From: Halanaerobium saccharolyticum subsp. saccharolyticum DSM 6643
GTDB taxonomy: Bacteria > Bacillota > Halanaerobiia > Halanaerobiales > Halanaerobiaceae
Reading direction: 5' to 3'
Assembly (NCBI RefSeq): GCF_000350165.1
Contig: NZ_CAUI01000005.1
Location: forward strand, 310,001 to 374,000
DNA length: 64,000 bases
The notes below the pieces were generated by a model that saw only the letters and a program-made list of their open reading frames with translations, did not search any database and was not told the DNA's origin. Of the stretch, positions 51,330 through 58,963 are shown in pieces (the stretch's first letter is position 1; the number at the start of each line of letters is the position of its first letter). Made by a program: the position numbers and the translations under genes.

Positions 51330-52412
51330 ATGAAAAATAGTAAAAAAGAAAGAGCAAAAGGTGCATTGATGGGTGCTTTTATAGGTGAAGCTCTTGGAGT
51401 TGGTCCTCACTGGTATTATGATTTAGAAGAAATGCGTCAGGAATATGGTGAATGGATAGATGATTATACAGAGCCGAAATCTGATAGGTATCATGCTGGT
51501 CTTGAAGCGGGGCAAATATCTCAGGCAGGAATTTTACTAAAGATGATGGCAGAGCATTTAATTGAAAATGATGGTTATGCTCAGGATGCTTTCTGTAAAA
51601 TGATGGATCAAGATTTTTTGCCTAAAATATCAGGGGAGGCAATGGCTGGTCCTGGTGGTTATACAAGTCAGTCAATGCGCCATCTCTGGCGGGCAAGAGT
51701 TGAAAAAGAATTGCCCTGGGATCAGGTTGCAGGCAATGCGGATACTACCGAGTCAATTGAAAGAAATATTGCTCAGGCTATTTTTTATGCAGATGATTTA
51801 GAATCCTTGAGTTTAAATATCACCGCTAATACAGCTTTAACTCAATCAGATAATCTAATTGCTTCATTAACGGTTGCCTACAGCTCAGTCCTGGCATTTT
51901 TAATTCAGGGAGAGAGCCTTGACTCAAAAATTTCTGCCAAATTAATGCAGGCTGTTGATCAGGGTAAATTACCCTTTCATAAAGTAACTGGCGATAATTT
52001 AACTCCACCGTCTAATAAAAATGTGGTTAAAGAATCTGATCTTTATGGAGAGGGCCTTTTTGCTTCTCCAGACGGACTGCTTTCGCCCTCTTATATGGCA
52101 CAAGCAGCTCAAGATGATGATATAATAATTGAGCCAGCTTGGAAAGCTGCTATAGTTTACGGAATGCCCTGTGCAATTTACCATATGCTGCCTGCAGTCT
52201 ATTATCTATCGGCAAGATTTAATGATGATTTTGAAAATGGAGTACTTCACGCTCTCAATGGGGGCGGCCAGAATCAGGTAAGGACAATGCTGACAGGTGC
52301 TTTAATTGGAGCTCAGGTTGGCTTTTCTAAAATTCCCAAAAGATTTATAGAGGGCCTGCAGCAAAAAGATGAACTACTTGCTTTAACTGATAAGTTTATA
52401 GAAAAAATATAA
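51330..52412 (+). CDS. ADP-ribosylglycohydrolase family protein
   Basis: 360-residue all-alpha hydrolase of the DraG/J1-crystallin family. The N terminus GALMGAFIGEALGVGPHWYYD matches the J1-crystallin branch, and the Mg-binding region includes ADTTESIERN and the C-terminal NGGGQNQVRTMLTGALIGA. Members remove ADP-ribose from proteins, O-acetyl-ADP-ribose or other ADP-ribosyl compounds; the substrate here is unknown. It is placed 45 bases after pncB, linking NAD salvage and ADP-ribose recovery. GGGGG precedes the ATG. Confidence 0.84.
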   Translation: MKNSKKERAKGALMGAFIGEALGVGPHWYYDLEEMRQEYGEWIDDYTEPKSDRYHAGLEAGQISQAGILLKMMAEHLIENDGYAQDAFCKMMDQDFLPKISGEAMAGPGGYTSQSMRHLWRARVEKELPWDQVAGNADTTESIERNIAQAIFYADDLESLSLNITANTALTQSDNLIASLTVAYSSVLAFLIQGESLDSKISAKLMQAVDQGKLPFHKVTGDNLTPPSNKNVVKESDLYGEGLFASPDGLLSPSYMAQAAQDDDIIIEPAWKAAIVYGMPCAIYHMLPAVYYLSARFNDDFENGVLHALNGGGQNQVRTMLTGALIGAQVGFSKIPKRFIEGLQQKDELLALTDKFIEKI

Positions 52413-52434
52413 ATTATATAAAAATTTTCAAAAA

Positions 52435-52476
52435 AGCTGTTCTGTCTAATTTAGCTATTATCAGGGCAGCTATATT
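52435..52476. terminator. Terminator between ADP-ribosylglycohydrolase and LysR genes
   Basis: AGCTGTTCTG (52435-52444) pairs with CAGGGCAGCT (52462-52471), two G-U pairs, with T-rich tail on the plus strand and an A run on the left for the convergent gene. Confidence 0.7.
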
Positions 52477-53364
52477 TTATTTTTTTCTCAAATCATTAAA
52501 TAACTTAAAATATCTCTGGTATTGGTCTTCAAAAACACTATTTTTTAAATAAACAAAATTAAATTCTCTTTTGATATTAAAGCCTTTAATTTTTAAAGTT
52601 GTGATGCTATTGTTTTCTAATTCTTTTTGGGCTGCTGCCTGATAAACAAATGAAACCCCTTTATTATGGCTAACAAGTTGTTTAATAGTATTTAAATTAC
52701 CTATTTCTATTTTATTGTTAAAGCTTTTTTCACTTAAATTGTTTGTATAAAGGATTTGTTCTAAGACTTCACGTGTTCCTGATCCATTTTCTCTTAAAAT
52801 TAATCTTGCATTTAATAAATCCTCAAGTTTAATTTTATGGTGGTTAAATCTTGAATTAGGAGAACAAATACCAATAAATTTTTCTTTACTAAAAAGTTGA
52901 TAACCAAATTTCGATTTATCAAAAAAGCCTTCGAGAACTGCAAAATTGATTTCTCCTTTTTTTAGCTTATTTAGAAGATTTTCTGTATTTTCAACCAGCA
53001 TATCAAAGTTAAGTTCAGGATTTTCTTCCATAAGCTTATTTAAAATATCTGGCATAACAAATTCACCAATAGAAAGAGTTGCTCCAAATTTTATTTTTTT
53101 TCTTTCAGATCTTTTTTTGATACATTTTTTTATTTGTTTACTGTCAGCAATCATTCTTTCTGTATATTTATATAGTTTTTTGCCGGCTTCAGTGATTTTT
53201 AAACTTTTACCGCTATAATTAAATAATTTAACTTGATAATAATCTTCTAAATGTTTAATGTGCTGGCTTACAGTCGGCTGGGTTATATGAAGTTTTTTTG
53301 CAGTTTTTGTATAATTTTTTATTCTGCAGAGCTGCAGAAAAGTTTGATGTCTAAAATCTATCAT
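52477..53364 (-). CDS. LysR family regulator divergent from yeiH
   Basis: 295-residue LysR protein: winged HTH near the N terminus (FLQLCRIKNYTKTAKKLHITQPTVSQHIKHLE) and a two-lobe effector domain (IKFGATLSIGEFVMPDIL near 95). It is transcribed away from the YeiH gene over a 105-base shared region, the classical LysR arrangement; the E. coli pair yeiE/yeiH has the same layout. Sulfur oxyanion or cysteine-related signals are plausible effectors, by analogy only. Confidence 0.83.
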   Translation of the reverse strand: MIDFRHQTFLQLCRIKNYTKTAKKLHITQPTVSQHIKHLEDYYQVKLFNYSGKSLKITEAGKKLYKYTERMIADSKQIKKCIKKRSERKKIKFGATLSIGEFVMPDILNKLMEENPELNFDMLVENTENLLNKLKKGEINFAVLEGFFDKSKFGYQLFSKEKFIGICSPNSRFNHHKIKLEDLLNARLILRENGSGTREVLEQILYTNNLSEKSFNNKIEIGNLNTIKQLVSHNKGVSFVYQAAAQKELENNSITTLKIKGFNIKREFNFVYLKNSVFEDQYQRYFKLFNDLRKK

Positions 53365-53469
53365 TTTATCACCTATAATTTAAATTTATTGATTTATAAA
53401 ATATTATAATTTTATTTTATCGATAATTTATAATAAAATCAAGATTGAAATCAATAAGGAGGAGATAAA
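53365..53469. promoter_or_regulatory. Shared LysR/yeiH divergent control region
   Basis: 105 very A/T-rich bases holding both promoters. TTATCGATAA is a palindrome within the larger ATTTTAT and ATAAAAT arms near 53411-53441, a possible LysR T-N11-A-type site. The exact -10 boxes are not certain. Confidence 0.4.
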
Positions 53470-54489
53470 ATGGAAGAGATCAAAGATTACTTAGCAGGTA
53501 TCATCCTTACAATTTTATTAGCTTTAACTGCTAAGGCAGTAAGTACTTACATACCAATGCACATTATTAGTGCTAGTGTTTTTGCACTTATTTTAGGAAT
53601 GTTATTGAATCCAATTATTAAAGAAATTTATATTTTTAACAAAGGTATCAAATTTGTTTCGAAAAAGATTTTAAAAACAGGAATTGTACTTATGGGACTT
53701 ACTTTAAGTTTTTCCCAGGTATTATCAGTTGGGGGTTATTCTTTAATTGTTATGACCTTCACTTTAATGACTGCCTTTGGTGGCGGCTATTTAGTTGGCC
53801 GTTTATTTAATATGAACTGGAAATTATCAAGTTTAATTTCTGCAGGGACAGGCGTCTGTGGTGGTTCTGCAATAGCAGCAGTTGCCCCAACAATTGAAGC
53901 AGAAAACAGTGATATAGCTTATGCAATATCTGCAACTTTTATATTTGATATATTAATGGTTATTCTTTTTCCTATAGCAGGTAGATATTTAGGGATGAGT
54001 GATCTTGGTTTTGGACTCTGGGCTGGAACAGCGGTTAATGATACCTCATCAGTAGTTGCAGCAGGTTATGCTTTTTCTGATGCAGCAGGTTCTTTTGCGG
54101 TAATTGTAAAATTAACAAGAACTTTATCAATTGTACCAATAGTAATGATTTTTTCTATTATAAATGCTAGAGAAAATAGAAGACTGGGAATAAAAGAAAA
54201 TGAGCAGCATGAAAAGGTAAGTATCAGAAATATTTTTCCATATTTTATTTTGTTATTTTTAGTTATGGTTGCAGTTAAAAGTACAGGTATTATTTCAGCT
54301 GACTTGAGCAACAATATTGCTTCAATTTCTAAATTCATGATGGTTATGGCCTTAGGTGCGATTGGATTGACCACCAATTTCAATGAAGTATCGGATTCTG
54401 GTATCAAACCATTATTTCATGGATTTATAATTTCTTCACTGGTAGTAATAGTTTCTTTTACAGTTCAAATGTTTATCGGCCAGCTTTAA
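53470..54489 (+). CDS. YeiH family putative sulfate exporter
   Basis: 339-residue membrane protein of UPF0324 with about ten helices. Family marks: SVFALILGMLLNP near 35-50, TGIVLMGLTLSFSQVL, the conserved GTGVCGGSAIAAVAP near residue 136, and AVNDTSSVVAAG near 185. Genetically linked LysR regulators (YeiE, CysL) and phylogenetic work suggest a role with sulfate, sulfite or other oxyanions, but transport has not been settled. It is divergent from a LysR gene here. AAGGAGGAG precedes the ATG. Confidence 0.85.
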   Translation: MEEIKDYLAGIILTILLALTAKAVSTYIPMHIISASVFALILGMLLNPIIKEIYIFNKGIKFVSKKILKTGIVLMGLTLSFSQVLSVGGYSLIVMTFTLMTAFGGGYLVGRLFNMNWKLSSLISAGTGVCGGSAIAAVAPTIEAENSDIAYAISATFIFDILMVILFPIAGRYLGMSDLGFGLWAGTAVNDTSSVVAAGYAFSDAAGSFAVIVKLTRTLSIVPIVMIFSIINARENRRLGIKENEQHEKVSIRNIFPYFILLFLVMVAVKSTGIISADLSNNIASISKFMMVMALGAIGLTTNFNEVSDSGIKPLFHGFIISSLVVIVSFTVQMFIGQL

Positions 54490-54540
54490 AGATTTTTTAT
54501 TAAATTGAATTTGTATAAAAAAGGAAGTGAATATTAAACA

Positions 54541-55527
54541 ATGGAAAATATTAAATTTAAAGCACTAGAAGTTAATGAAATCGACGGAGAATTCAAAAGA
54601 GAAATTATAGAAAAGGAAATTAATGATCTACCTGAGGGTGATCTGATAATCAATGTTAAATATTCTTCTTTAAATTATAAAGATGCTCTTTCGGCGGCTG
54701 GAAATAAAGGAGTTACTCGAGAATACCCTCATACTCCAGGTATTGATGCGGCAGGAATAGTCGTAGAAGATAAAAGTGGTACTTATAAAAAAGGAGATAA
54801 AGTAATAGTTACAGGTTATGATTTTGGAATGAATACTGATGGTGGTTTTGAAGAATATATTCGAATCCCAGCTGGCTGGGCAGTCAAACTACCTCAAAAT
54901 CTAAGTTTAAGACAGAGCATGATTTATGGTACAGCCGGATTTACTGCTGCACTTTCCGTTTATAAACTTTTAGAAGCTGATGTGGATAAAAATAATATTT
55001 TAGTTACAGGTGCTTCCGGAGGAGTCGGAAGCTTTGCTTGTGCTATTTTGGCTAAGATTGGCTATAAAGTTACTGCAGCTACCGGAAAAAGTGGGGCAAG
55101 ATATTATTTTAATAACTTAGGTGTGGAAAATGTAATTGATAGAAAAGAAGTAGATGATGATTCAGGAAGAATGCTTTTAAAAGAAAAATGGGATGGAGTT
55201 ATTGATACAGTTGGTGGGAACATTCTAACAACAGCCATCAAAGCAACTAAGTATGATGGTGCTGTAACCTGCTGTGGAAATGTAGCATCTGCAAAATTAG
55301 ATCTTAATGTTTATCCATTTATTTTAAGAGGAATAAGTTTATTTGGTATAGACTCTGTCCAGTGCAAAAGAGAGTTAAGAGAAGAAGCCTGGAAAAAAAT
55401 TGCTTCAGACTGGAAAGTTGATCAATTGGACGAGTTTTCAACAGAAGTCTTATTAGAAGATTTAAATGATCAGATTGAGAATATGTTGGCCGGAAATTCA
55501 AAAGGAAGAGTTATTGTTAAACTATAA
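54541..55527 (+). CDS. YhdH/YhfP family NADPH-dependent oxidoreductase
   Basis: 328-residue zinc-independent medium-chain reductase of the AcuI/YhdH group. It has SSLNYKDALSAAGNKGV, TPGIDAAGIV, and the NADP-binding VTGASGGVGSFACAILAKIGYKV near residues 155-178. Members reduce acryloyl-CoA, acrolein-type enones or quinones; the natural substrate here is unknown. It follows yeiH by 51 bases on the same strand and ends in a terminator. AAAGGAAG lies 12 bases upstream of the ATG. Confidence 0.86.
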   Translation: MENIKFKALEVNEIDGEFKREIIEKEINDLPEGDLIINVKYSSLNYKDALSAAGNKGVTREYPHTPGIDAAGIVVEDKSGTYKKGDKVIVTGYDFGMNTDGGFEEYIRIPAGWAVKLPQNLSLRQSMIYGTAGFTAALSVYKLLEADVDKNNILVTGASGGVGSFACAILAKIGYKVTAATGKSGARYYFNNLGVENVIDRKEVDDDSGRMLLKEKWDGVIDTVGGNILTTAIKATKYDGAVTCCGNVASAKLDLNVYPFILRGISLFGIDSVQCKRELREEAWKKIASDWKVDQLDEFSTEVLLEDLNDQIENMLAGNSKGRVIVKL

Positions 55528-55557
55528 TTTTGGTTAATTAAATAAACTTTTTAAAAG

Positions 55558-55587
55558 AGTGGCTGTTTATATGCAGCTGCTTTTTTT
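55558..55587 (+). terminator. Terminator after the YhdH-type gene
   Basis: AGTGGCTG (55558-55565) pairs with CAGCTGCT (55574-55581) including two G-U pairs, followed by seven T. Confidence 0.7.
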
Positions 55588-55704
55588 GTTAATAATATCT
55601 TTTAAAATAATTCATATTTTCTTCACATTTATATTTTATAATTGTTTTAGAATAAAATTGATGAAAAGAGTATAGATTAATATTTAATTATTGTGATATT
55701 GATG

Positions 55705-55759
55705 TTGACAGAATTAATCTTGAGTGTTATACTATGGTTAAGATACCTAGTAGGGGTAT
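55705..55759 (+). promoter_or_regulatory. CsoR-type promoter-operator D (DUF305 operon)
   Basis: TTGACA (55705-55710), 17 bases, TATACT (55728-55733), then ATACCTAGTAGGGGTAT (55743-55759). It lies 11 kb from csoR but is almost the same as promoter-operators A and B. Confidence 0.82.
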
Positions 55760-55797
55760 GCGAAAGAAACAAATTGGTTTCAAAGGAGGTCAATTAA

Positions 55798-56361
55798 ATG
55801 ACAAGAAATTTAATAATTACTCTAATTATATTAGCGATTATTGGAATAGGATTTAATTTTGCTTTTGCCCAGCCTGGACCAGGTTTTGGTCCTGGAATGA
55901 TGGGAATGGGTCCTGGAATGATGGAATCTGTGGACAGTGAATATGAATTTTTAATTAAAATGATACCTCACCATGAGGAAGCAGTCGCTAAAGCAAAAAT
56001 ATTAAGAGATAATACTAATCGTGAACAGATGAGAGAATTTGCTAAAGATATTATAGAAGTTCAAACTCAGGAAATTGAAGAAATGGAAAAATATCTGTCT
56101 GAGTGGTATCCAGATAGAACAAATAATTATCAGTACCAGCCAATGATGGGAAATTATAAAGGTCTATCCGGGGAAGAATTAGATTATGAATTTTTACAGG
56201 ATATGATATTTCATCACATGGGAGCAGTTATGATGTCACAGCAGTTAATTATGCAAAATCTGGATGAACATCAGTCTGTTTATTTACTAGCTAGAAGTAT
56301 TAGAGATAGTCAGCGTCAGGAAATATTTATGATGCGTGACTGGCTTGATAACTGGTATTAA
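55798..56361 (+). CDS. Exported DUF305 (CopM-like) copper-binding protein
   Basis: 187-residue exported protein. An N-terminal signal sequence (FNFAFAQ cleavage near 25) is followed by a Met/Gly-rich stretch with repeated PGMM units (residues about 33-46), then two DUF305 helical repeats, each with a His-rich motif: IPHHEEAVAKAK near 60 and IFHHMGAVMMSQQ near 145. Proteins of this family, such as cyanobacterial CopM, bind copper outside the cytosol. It is first in an operon under promoter-operator D. AAAGGAGG precedes the ATG. Confidence 0.85.
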   Translation: MTRNLIITLIILAIIGIGFNFAFAQPGPGFGPGMMGMGPGMMESVDSEYEFLIKMIPHHEEAVAKAKILRDNTNREQMREFAKDIIEVQTQEIEEMEKYLSEWYPDRTNNYQYQPMMGNYKGLSGEELDYEFLQDMIFHHMGAVMMSQQLIMQNLDEHQSVYLLARSIRDSQRQEIFMMRDWLDNWY

Positions 56362-56387
56362 TTATTAAAAAATAGGGAGGTATTACT

Positions 56388-56726
56388 ATGATGGGATTTG
56401 GCCCTGGAATGATGGGTGGAGGATTTTCGATAATTTTATGGATAATAATTATTGGTGTGGTTTATTATTTCTTTAAAGAATATAATAGGCATAATCATCA
56501 AAACCATAATGACCGCAGAAATGGTGGTTCTAGCTATAAGGGGCAAAGCAATTTTGAGAAACATCGAGAAAAATTTGATCATAAAAGAGAATTGGAATCT
56601 AGTAAAAATGGGGATAGTGCAGAACAGATTGCTAGAGAGCGTTATGCAAATGGTGAAATAACTAAAGAAGAGTTAAATGAGATAATGGAGAATTTGAATA
56701 ATCATAATAAAAATATTAATCCTTAA
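56388..56726 (+). CDS. Membrane protein with C-terminal SHOCT domain
   Basis: 112-residue protein: a Met/Gly-rich start (GFGPGMMGGG), one membrane helix (residues about 13-30), a His/Asn-rich linker (YNRHNHQNHNDRR) and a SHOCT domain at the C terminus (AEQIARERYANGEITKEELNEIMENL). SHOCT modules are short oligomerisation domains. The Met and His clusters suggest copper binding at the membrane, and the gene follows the DUF305 gene by 26 bases in the copper-type operon. GGGAGG precedes the start. Confidence 0.8.
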   Translation: MMGFGPGMMGGGFSIILWIIIIGVVYYFFKEYNRHNHQNHNDRRNGGSSYKGQSNFEKHREKFDHKRELESSKNGDSAEQIARERYANGEITKEELNEIMENLNNHNKNINP

Positions 56727-56745
56727 AATATGGGGAGGAGTAATA

Positions 56746-57135
56746 ATGAGTAAATATGGTATTCAAAAAAGTGTTGAACTTTCTTATCAGGATGCAGTCA
56801 GTAAAGTAAAAAGTGAATTAAAAGAAGAAGGTTTTGGGGTACTTGCAGAAATTGATATGAAAAAGACCTTTAAAGAAAAGCTAGATAAAGATATGAATAA
56901 CTATCTAATACTTGAAGCTTGTAATCCTGCCTTTGCTTTTGAAGGAATAGGAGAAGAATCAGAACTGGGACTCCTGCTTCCCTGTAATGTTATTATTTTT
57001 GAAAATGATAAACAAGAAATAAAAGTTGCAGCAATTGATCCAGAAAAGGCACTGGGGATGTCTGAGAACAAAAAAGTCAATGAAATCGCTCAAGAAATAA
57101 AGTCAAGACTTGAAAGAGTAATAGAAAGCATTTAA
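56746..57135 (+). CDS. DUF302 domain protein
   Basis: 129-residue soluble protein of the DUF302 family. The family pattern SYQDAVSKVKSELKEEGFGVLAEIDM at the N terminus, then LEACNPAFAF, LPCNVIIFE and IDPEKALG are present. Two cysteines, each in the conserved ACNP and LPCN segments, could bind metal. The function is unknown, but these proteins are common in metal and copper operons; here it is third in the DUF305-SHOCT-DUF302 unit. GGGAGGAG precedes the ATG. Confidence 0.84.
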   Translation: MSKYGIQKSVELSYQDAVSKVKSELKEEGFGVLAEIDMKKTFKEKLDKDMNNYLILEACNPAFAFEGIGEESELGLLLPCNVIIFENDKQEIKVAAIDPEKALGMSENKKVNEIAQEIKSRLERVIESI

Positions 57136-57156
57136 TTTAAGAAATAGTTTATATTT

Positions 57157-57206
57157 ACCTGTTTTACTGCAGTTTTAATTTCAGCTGTGGTTAAACAGGT
57201 TTTTTG
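57157..57206 (+). terminator. Terminator after the DUF302 gene
   Basis: ACCTGTTT (57157-57164) pairs with AAACAGGT (57193-57200), with further pairing inside, followed by seven T. Confidence 0.78.
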
Positions 57207-57298
57207 TGTTAAATATAGTTGTTTAAAAACAGTGTAAATGTTAAAATTTAATAAATAGGTATTAAAAATTATATTTTTTAATTGAGAGATTTATAATT

Positions 57299-57667
57299 AT
57301 GGAAAAAACATTAAATATTAAAAACAAAGAAGTGAATTATTTAAAAGCAAAAGATAAGCTGGATGAATACTTTATGGGAGAGAGAAAAGAATTCAAACTA
57401 CCTCTTAAGTTAGAAGGTACAGATTTTCAAAAAAGTGTCTGGGAACAGCTTTTAGAAATACCCTATGGGAATACTTTTTCGTATAAAGAGGTTGCAGAAG
57501 CAATAGATAATAATAAAGCAGCAGTGGGTAATGCAAATAATAAAAACAGTATTCCAGTTATTGTCCCCTGTCACCGAGTAACTGCAAGCAGTGGTGAGGT
57601 AGGCGGTTATGGGGCAGGAATCTGGCGGAAAATGTGGCTGCTTGAGCATAAAAAAAATAATAGCTGA
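57299..57667 (+). CDS. ogt: Short methylated-DNA-protein cysteine methyltransferase
   Basis: 122-residue DNA repair protein that transfers alkyl groups from O6-alkylguanine to itself. The catalytic domain is complete: FQKSVWEQLLEIPYGNTFSYKEVAE, VGNANNKNSIPVIVPCHRV (acceptor Cys91) and GGYGAGIWRKMWLLEHE-type ending. The usual N-terminal domain of Ogt (full length about 150-175 residues) is reduced to about 35 residues; no frame-extended upstream ATG rescues it, so the short form seems real. Binding site GAGAG is weak. It stands alone before the riboswitch. Confidence 0.84.
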   Translation: MEKTLNIKNKEVNYLKAKDKLDEYFMGERKEFKLPLKLEGTDFQKSVWEQLLEIPYGNTFSYKEVAEAIDNNKAAVGNANNKNSIPVIVPCHRVTASSGEVGGYGAGIWRKMWLLEHKKNNS

Positions 57668-57802
57668 AGGCTGTAAATTGAATGAGTGCCTGTATGATTC
57701 GGATTAAAATATAAAGAATTAATGGGCTTATAAATTTGACAAAATAAAAATAAGATGATATTCTCTATAATCAAATACTAGTAAAAAATAAAATTTAATA
57801 AT

Positions 57803-57902
57803 TCATCAAGAGTGGTGGAGGGACTGGCCCTTTGAAACCCGGCAACCTACCAATAAGGTAAGGTGCTAAATCCTGCATTTCAAAGAAATGACAGATGAGA
57901 GG
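57803..57902 (+). promoter_or_regulatory. SAM-I (S-box) riboswitch
   Basis: The conserved S-box core is present: AGAGTGGTGGAGGGACTGGCC near 57809, then GAAACCCGGCAACCT near 57834, AAGGTGCTAAATCCTGC near 57858, and GACAGATGAGAG at the end. Helix P1 forms between TCATC (57803-57807) and GATGA (57894-57898). An alternative pairing of TGAGAGG (57896-57902) with CCTCTCA (57914-57920) acts as antiterminator. With SAM bound the terminator forms and the metQ operon is off; methionine or SAM shortage would switch it on. Confidence 0.95.
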
Positions 57903-57909
57903 AATATAG

Positions 57910-57936
57910 AAACCCTCTCAGGAGGGTTTATTTTTT
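57910..57936 (+). terminator. Riboswitch-controlled terminator
   Basis: AAACCCTC (57910-57917) pairs with GAGGGTTT (57922-57929), four-base loop, followed by ATTTTTT. Its 5' arm overlaps the antiterminator partner. Confidence 0.9.
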
Positions 57937-57976
57937 ACCACTTTTGCTGTTATATAGTAAGAGTGGTTTTATTTTT
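57937..57976 (+). terminator. Second hairpin after the riboswitch terminator
   Basis: ACCACTTTT (57937-57945) pairs with AAGAGTGGT (57959-57967) apart from one mismatch, then a T-rich tail. It may be a back-up terminator or pause site. An orphan AGGAGG at 58014-58019, with no proper start codon, lies beyond it. Confidence 0.45.
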
Positions 57977-58106
57977 ATATATTGATATTTTTTTAAAATA
58001 ATGATTTATCAGTAGGAGGTGAAAAGCAAAAAGTTAAAGAAAATTTTATTCAAATTGTGAAACAAAAAAATTATTAATATTAAAAAAGTAGAGGAGAATT
58101 TAAATT

Positions 58107-58922
58107 ATGAAAAAAACAATAAAATCAATTTTAATTAGTAGTGGAGTAGTTTTAGCAGTGGCTTTATATTTATTTTTAGCAGCGAATACAGTAATGGCGT
58201 CAGCTTCAGTGTTGAAAGTTGGAGCAACTGCAGGTCCTTTTGCTCAAATATTAGAGGCTGTAAAGCCTGTCCTTGCAGAAGAAAATATAGAACTTGAAAT
58301 TGTGGAATTTACTGATTATGTAACTCCCAATTTAGCACTTGCAGATGGCAGTTTGGACGCAAATACTTTTCAGCATTTACCATATTTTCAACGATTTAAA
58401 TCTGATCGAAATCTAGACTTAGTTTCAGCAGCAAAAACTATTGTAATTCCGATTGCTATTTATTCTGATAAATATGAATCATTAAGTGAAATTCCACAAA
58501 ATTCTACTATAGCAATCCCAAATGATCCAACAAATGGTGGTAGAGCCTTACTTTTGTTTGAAAAAGCTGGCTTAATAAAAATAAATGATTCAGTCGGAAT
58601 TAATGCGACTATTTTGGATATTGAAGCTAATCCCCGTAATTTGAAATTTCATGAAGTTGAAGCTGCTCAAACCGCTAGAGTTATACCTGATGTAGCAGCA
58701 GCTGCTGTTAATTCAAATTATGCCCTCGATCTTGGAATGAATCCTAAAGAAGATTCTATATATATTGAAGATGCTGACTCACCTTATGTTTGTATAGTGG
58801 CAGTAAGGCCTGAAGATGAAAATAATGTTTTAATTAATAAATTTGTGGAAGCTTATCAATCTGAAGAAGTTCGTACTTTTATAAATCAAGAATTTGATGG
58901 TGCAGTTATACCAGCATTTTAA
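58107..58922 (+). CDS. metQ: MetQ/NlpA-type methionine-binding protein
   Basis: 271-residue exported solute-binding protein of the NlpA family, with VLKVGATAGPFAQILEAVKP at the mature start, then EFTDYVTPNLALADGSLDANTFQHLPYF and IPNDPTNGGRALLL; these match methionine-binding MetQ. Unlike most MetQ proteins it has no lipobox Cys: the N terminus is a plain signal sequence with an AxA-like site (MASA/S). No MetN or MetI gene is adjacent. Control by the SAM riboswitch supports methionine as ligand. GAGGAGAATT precedes the ATG. Confidence 0.85.
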   Translation: MKKTIKSILISSGVVLAVALYLFLAANTVMASASVLKVGATAGPFAQILEAVKPVLAEENIELEIVEFTDYVTPNLALADGSLDANTFQHLPYFQRFKSDRNLDLVSAAKTIVIPIAIYSDKYESLSEIPQNSTIAIPNDPTNGGRALLLFEKAGLIKINDSVGINATILDIEANPRNLKFHEVEAAQTARVIPDVAAAAVNSNYALDLGMNPKEDSIYIEDADSPYVCIVAVRPEDENNVLINKFVEAYQSEEVRTFINQEFDGAVIPAF

Positions 58923-58963
58923 TAATTACAAATACCAGTGAAATATAAAAAAGGAGTTTTGAT

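Noticed and set aside
58014-58060. Tiny GTG frame after AGGAGG before metQ
   Set aside because: The GTG overlaps the binding site itself and the frame stops after 13 codons; kept only as an orphan ribosome binding site.
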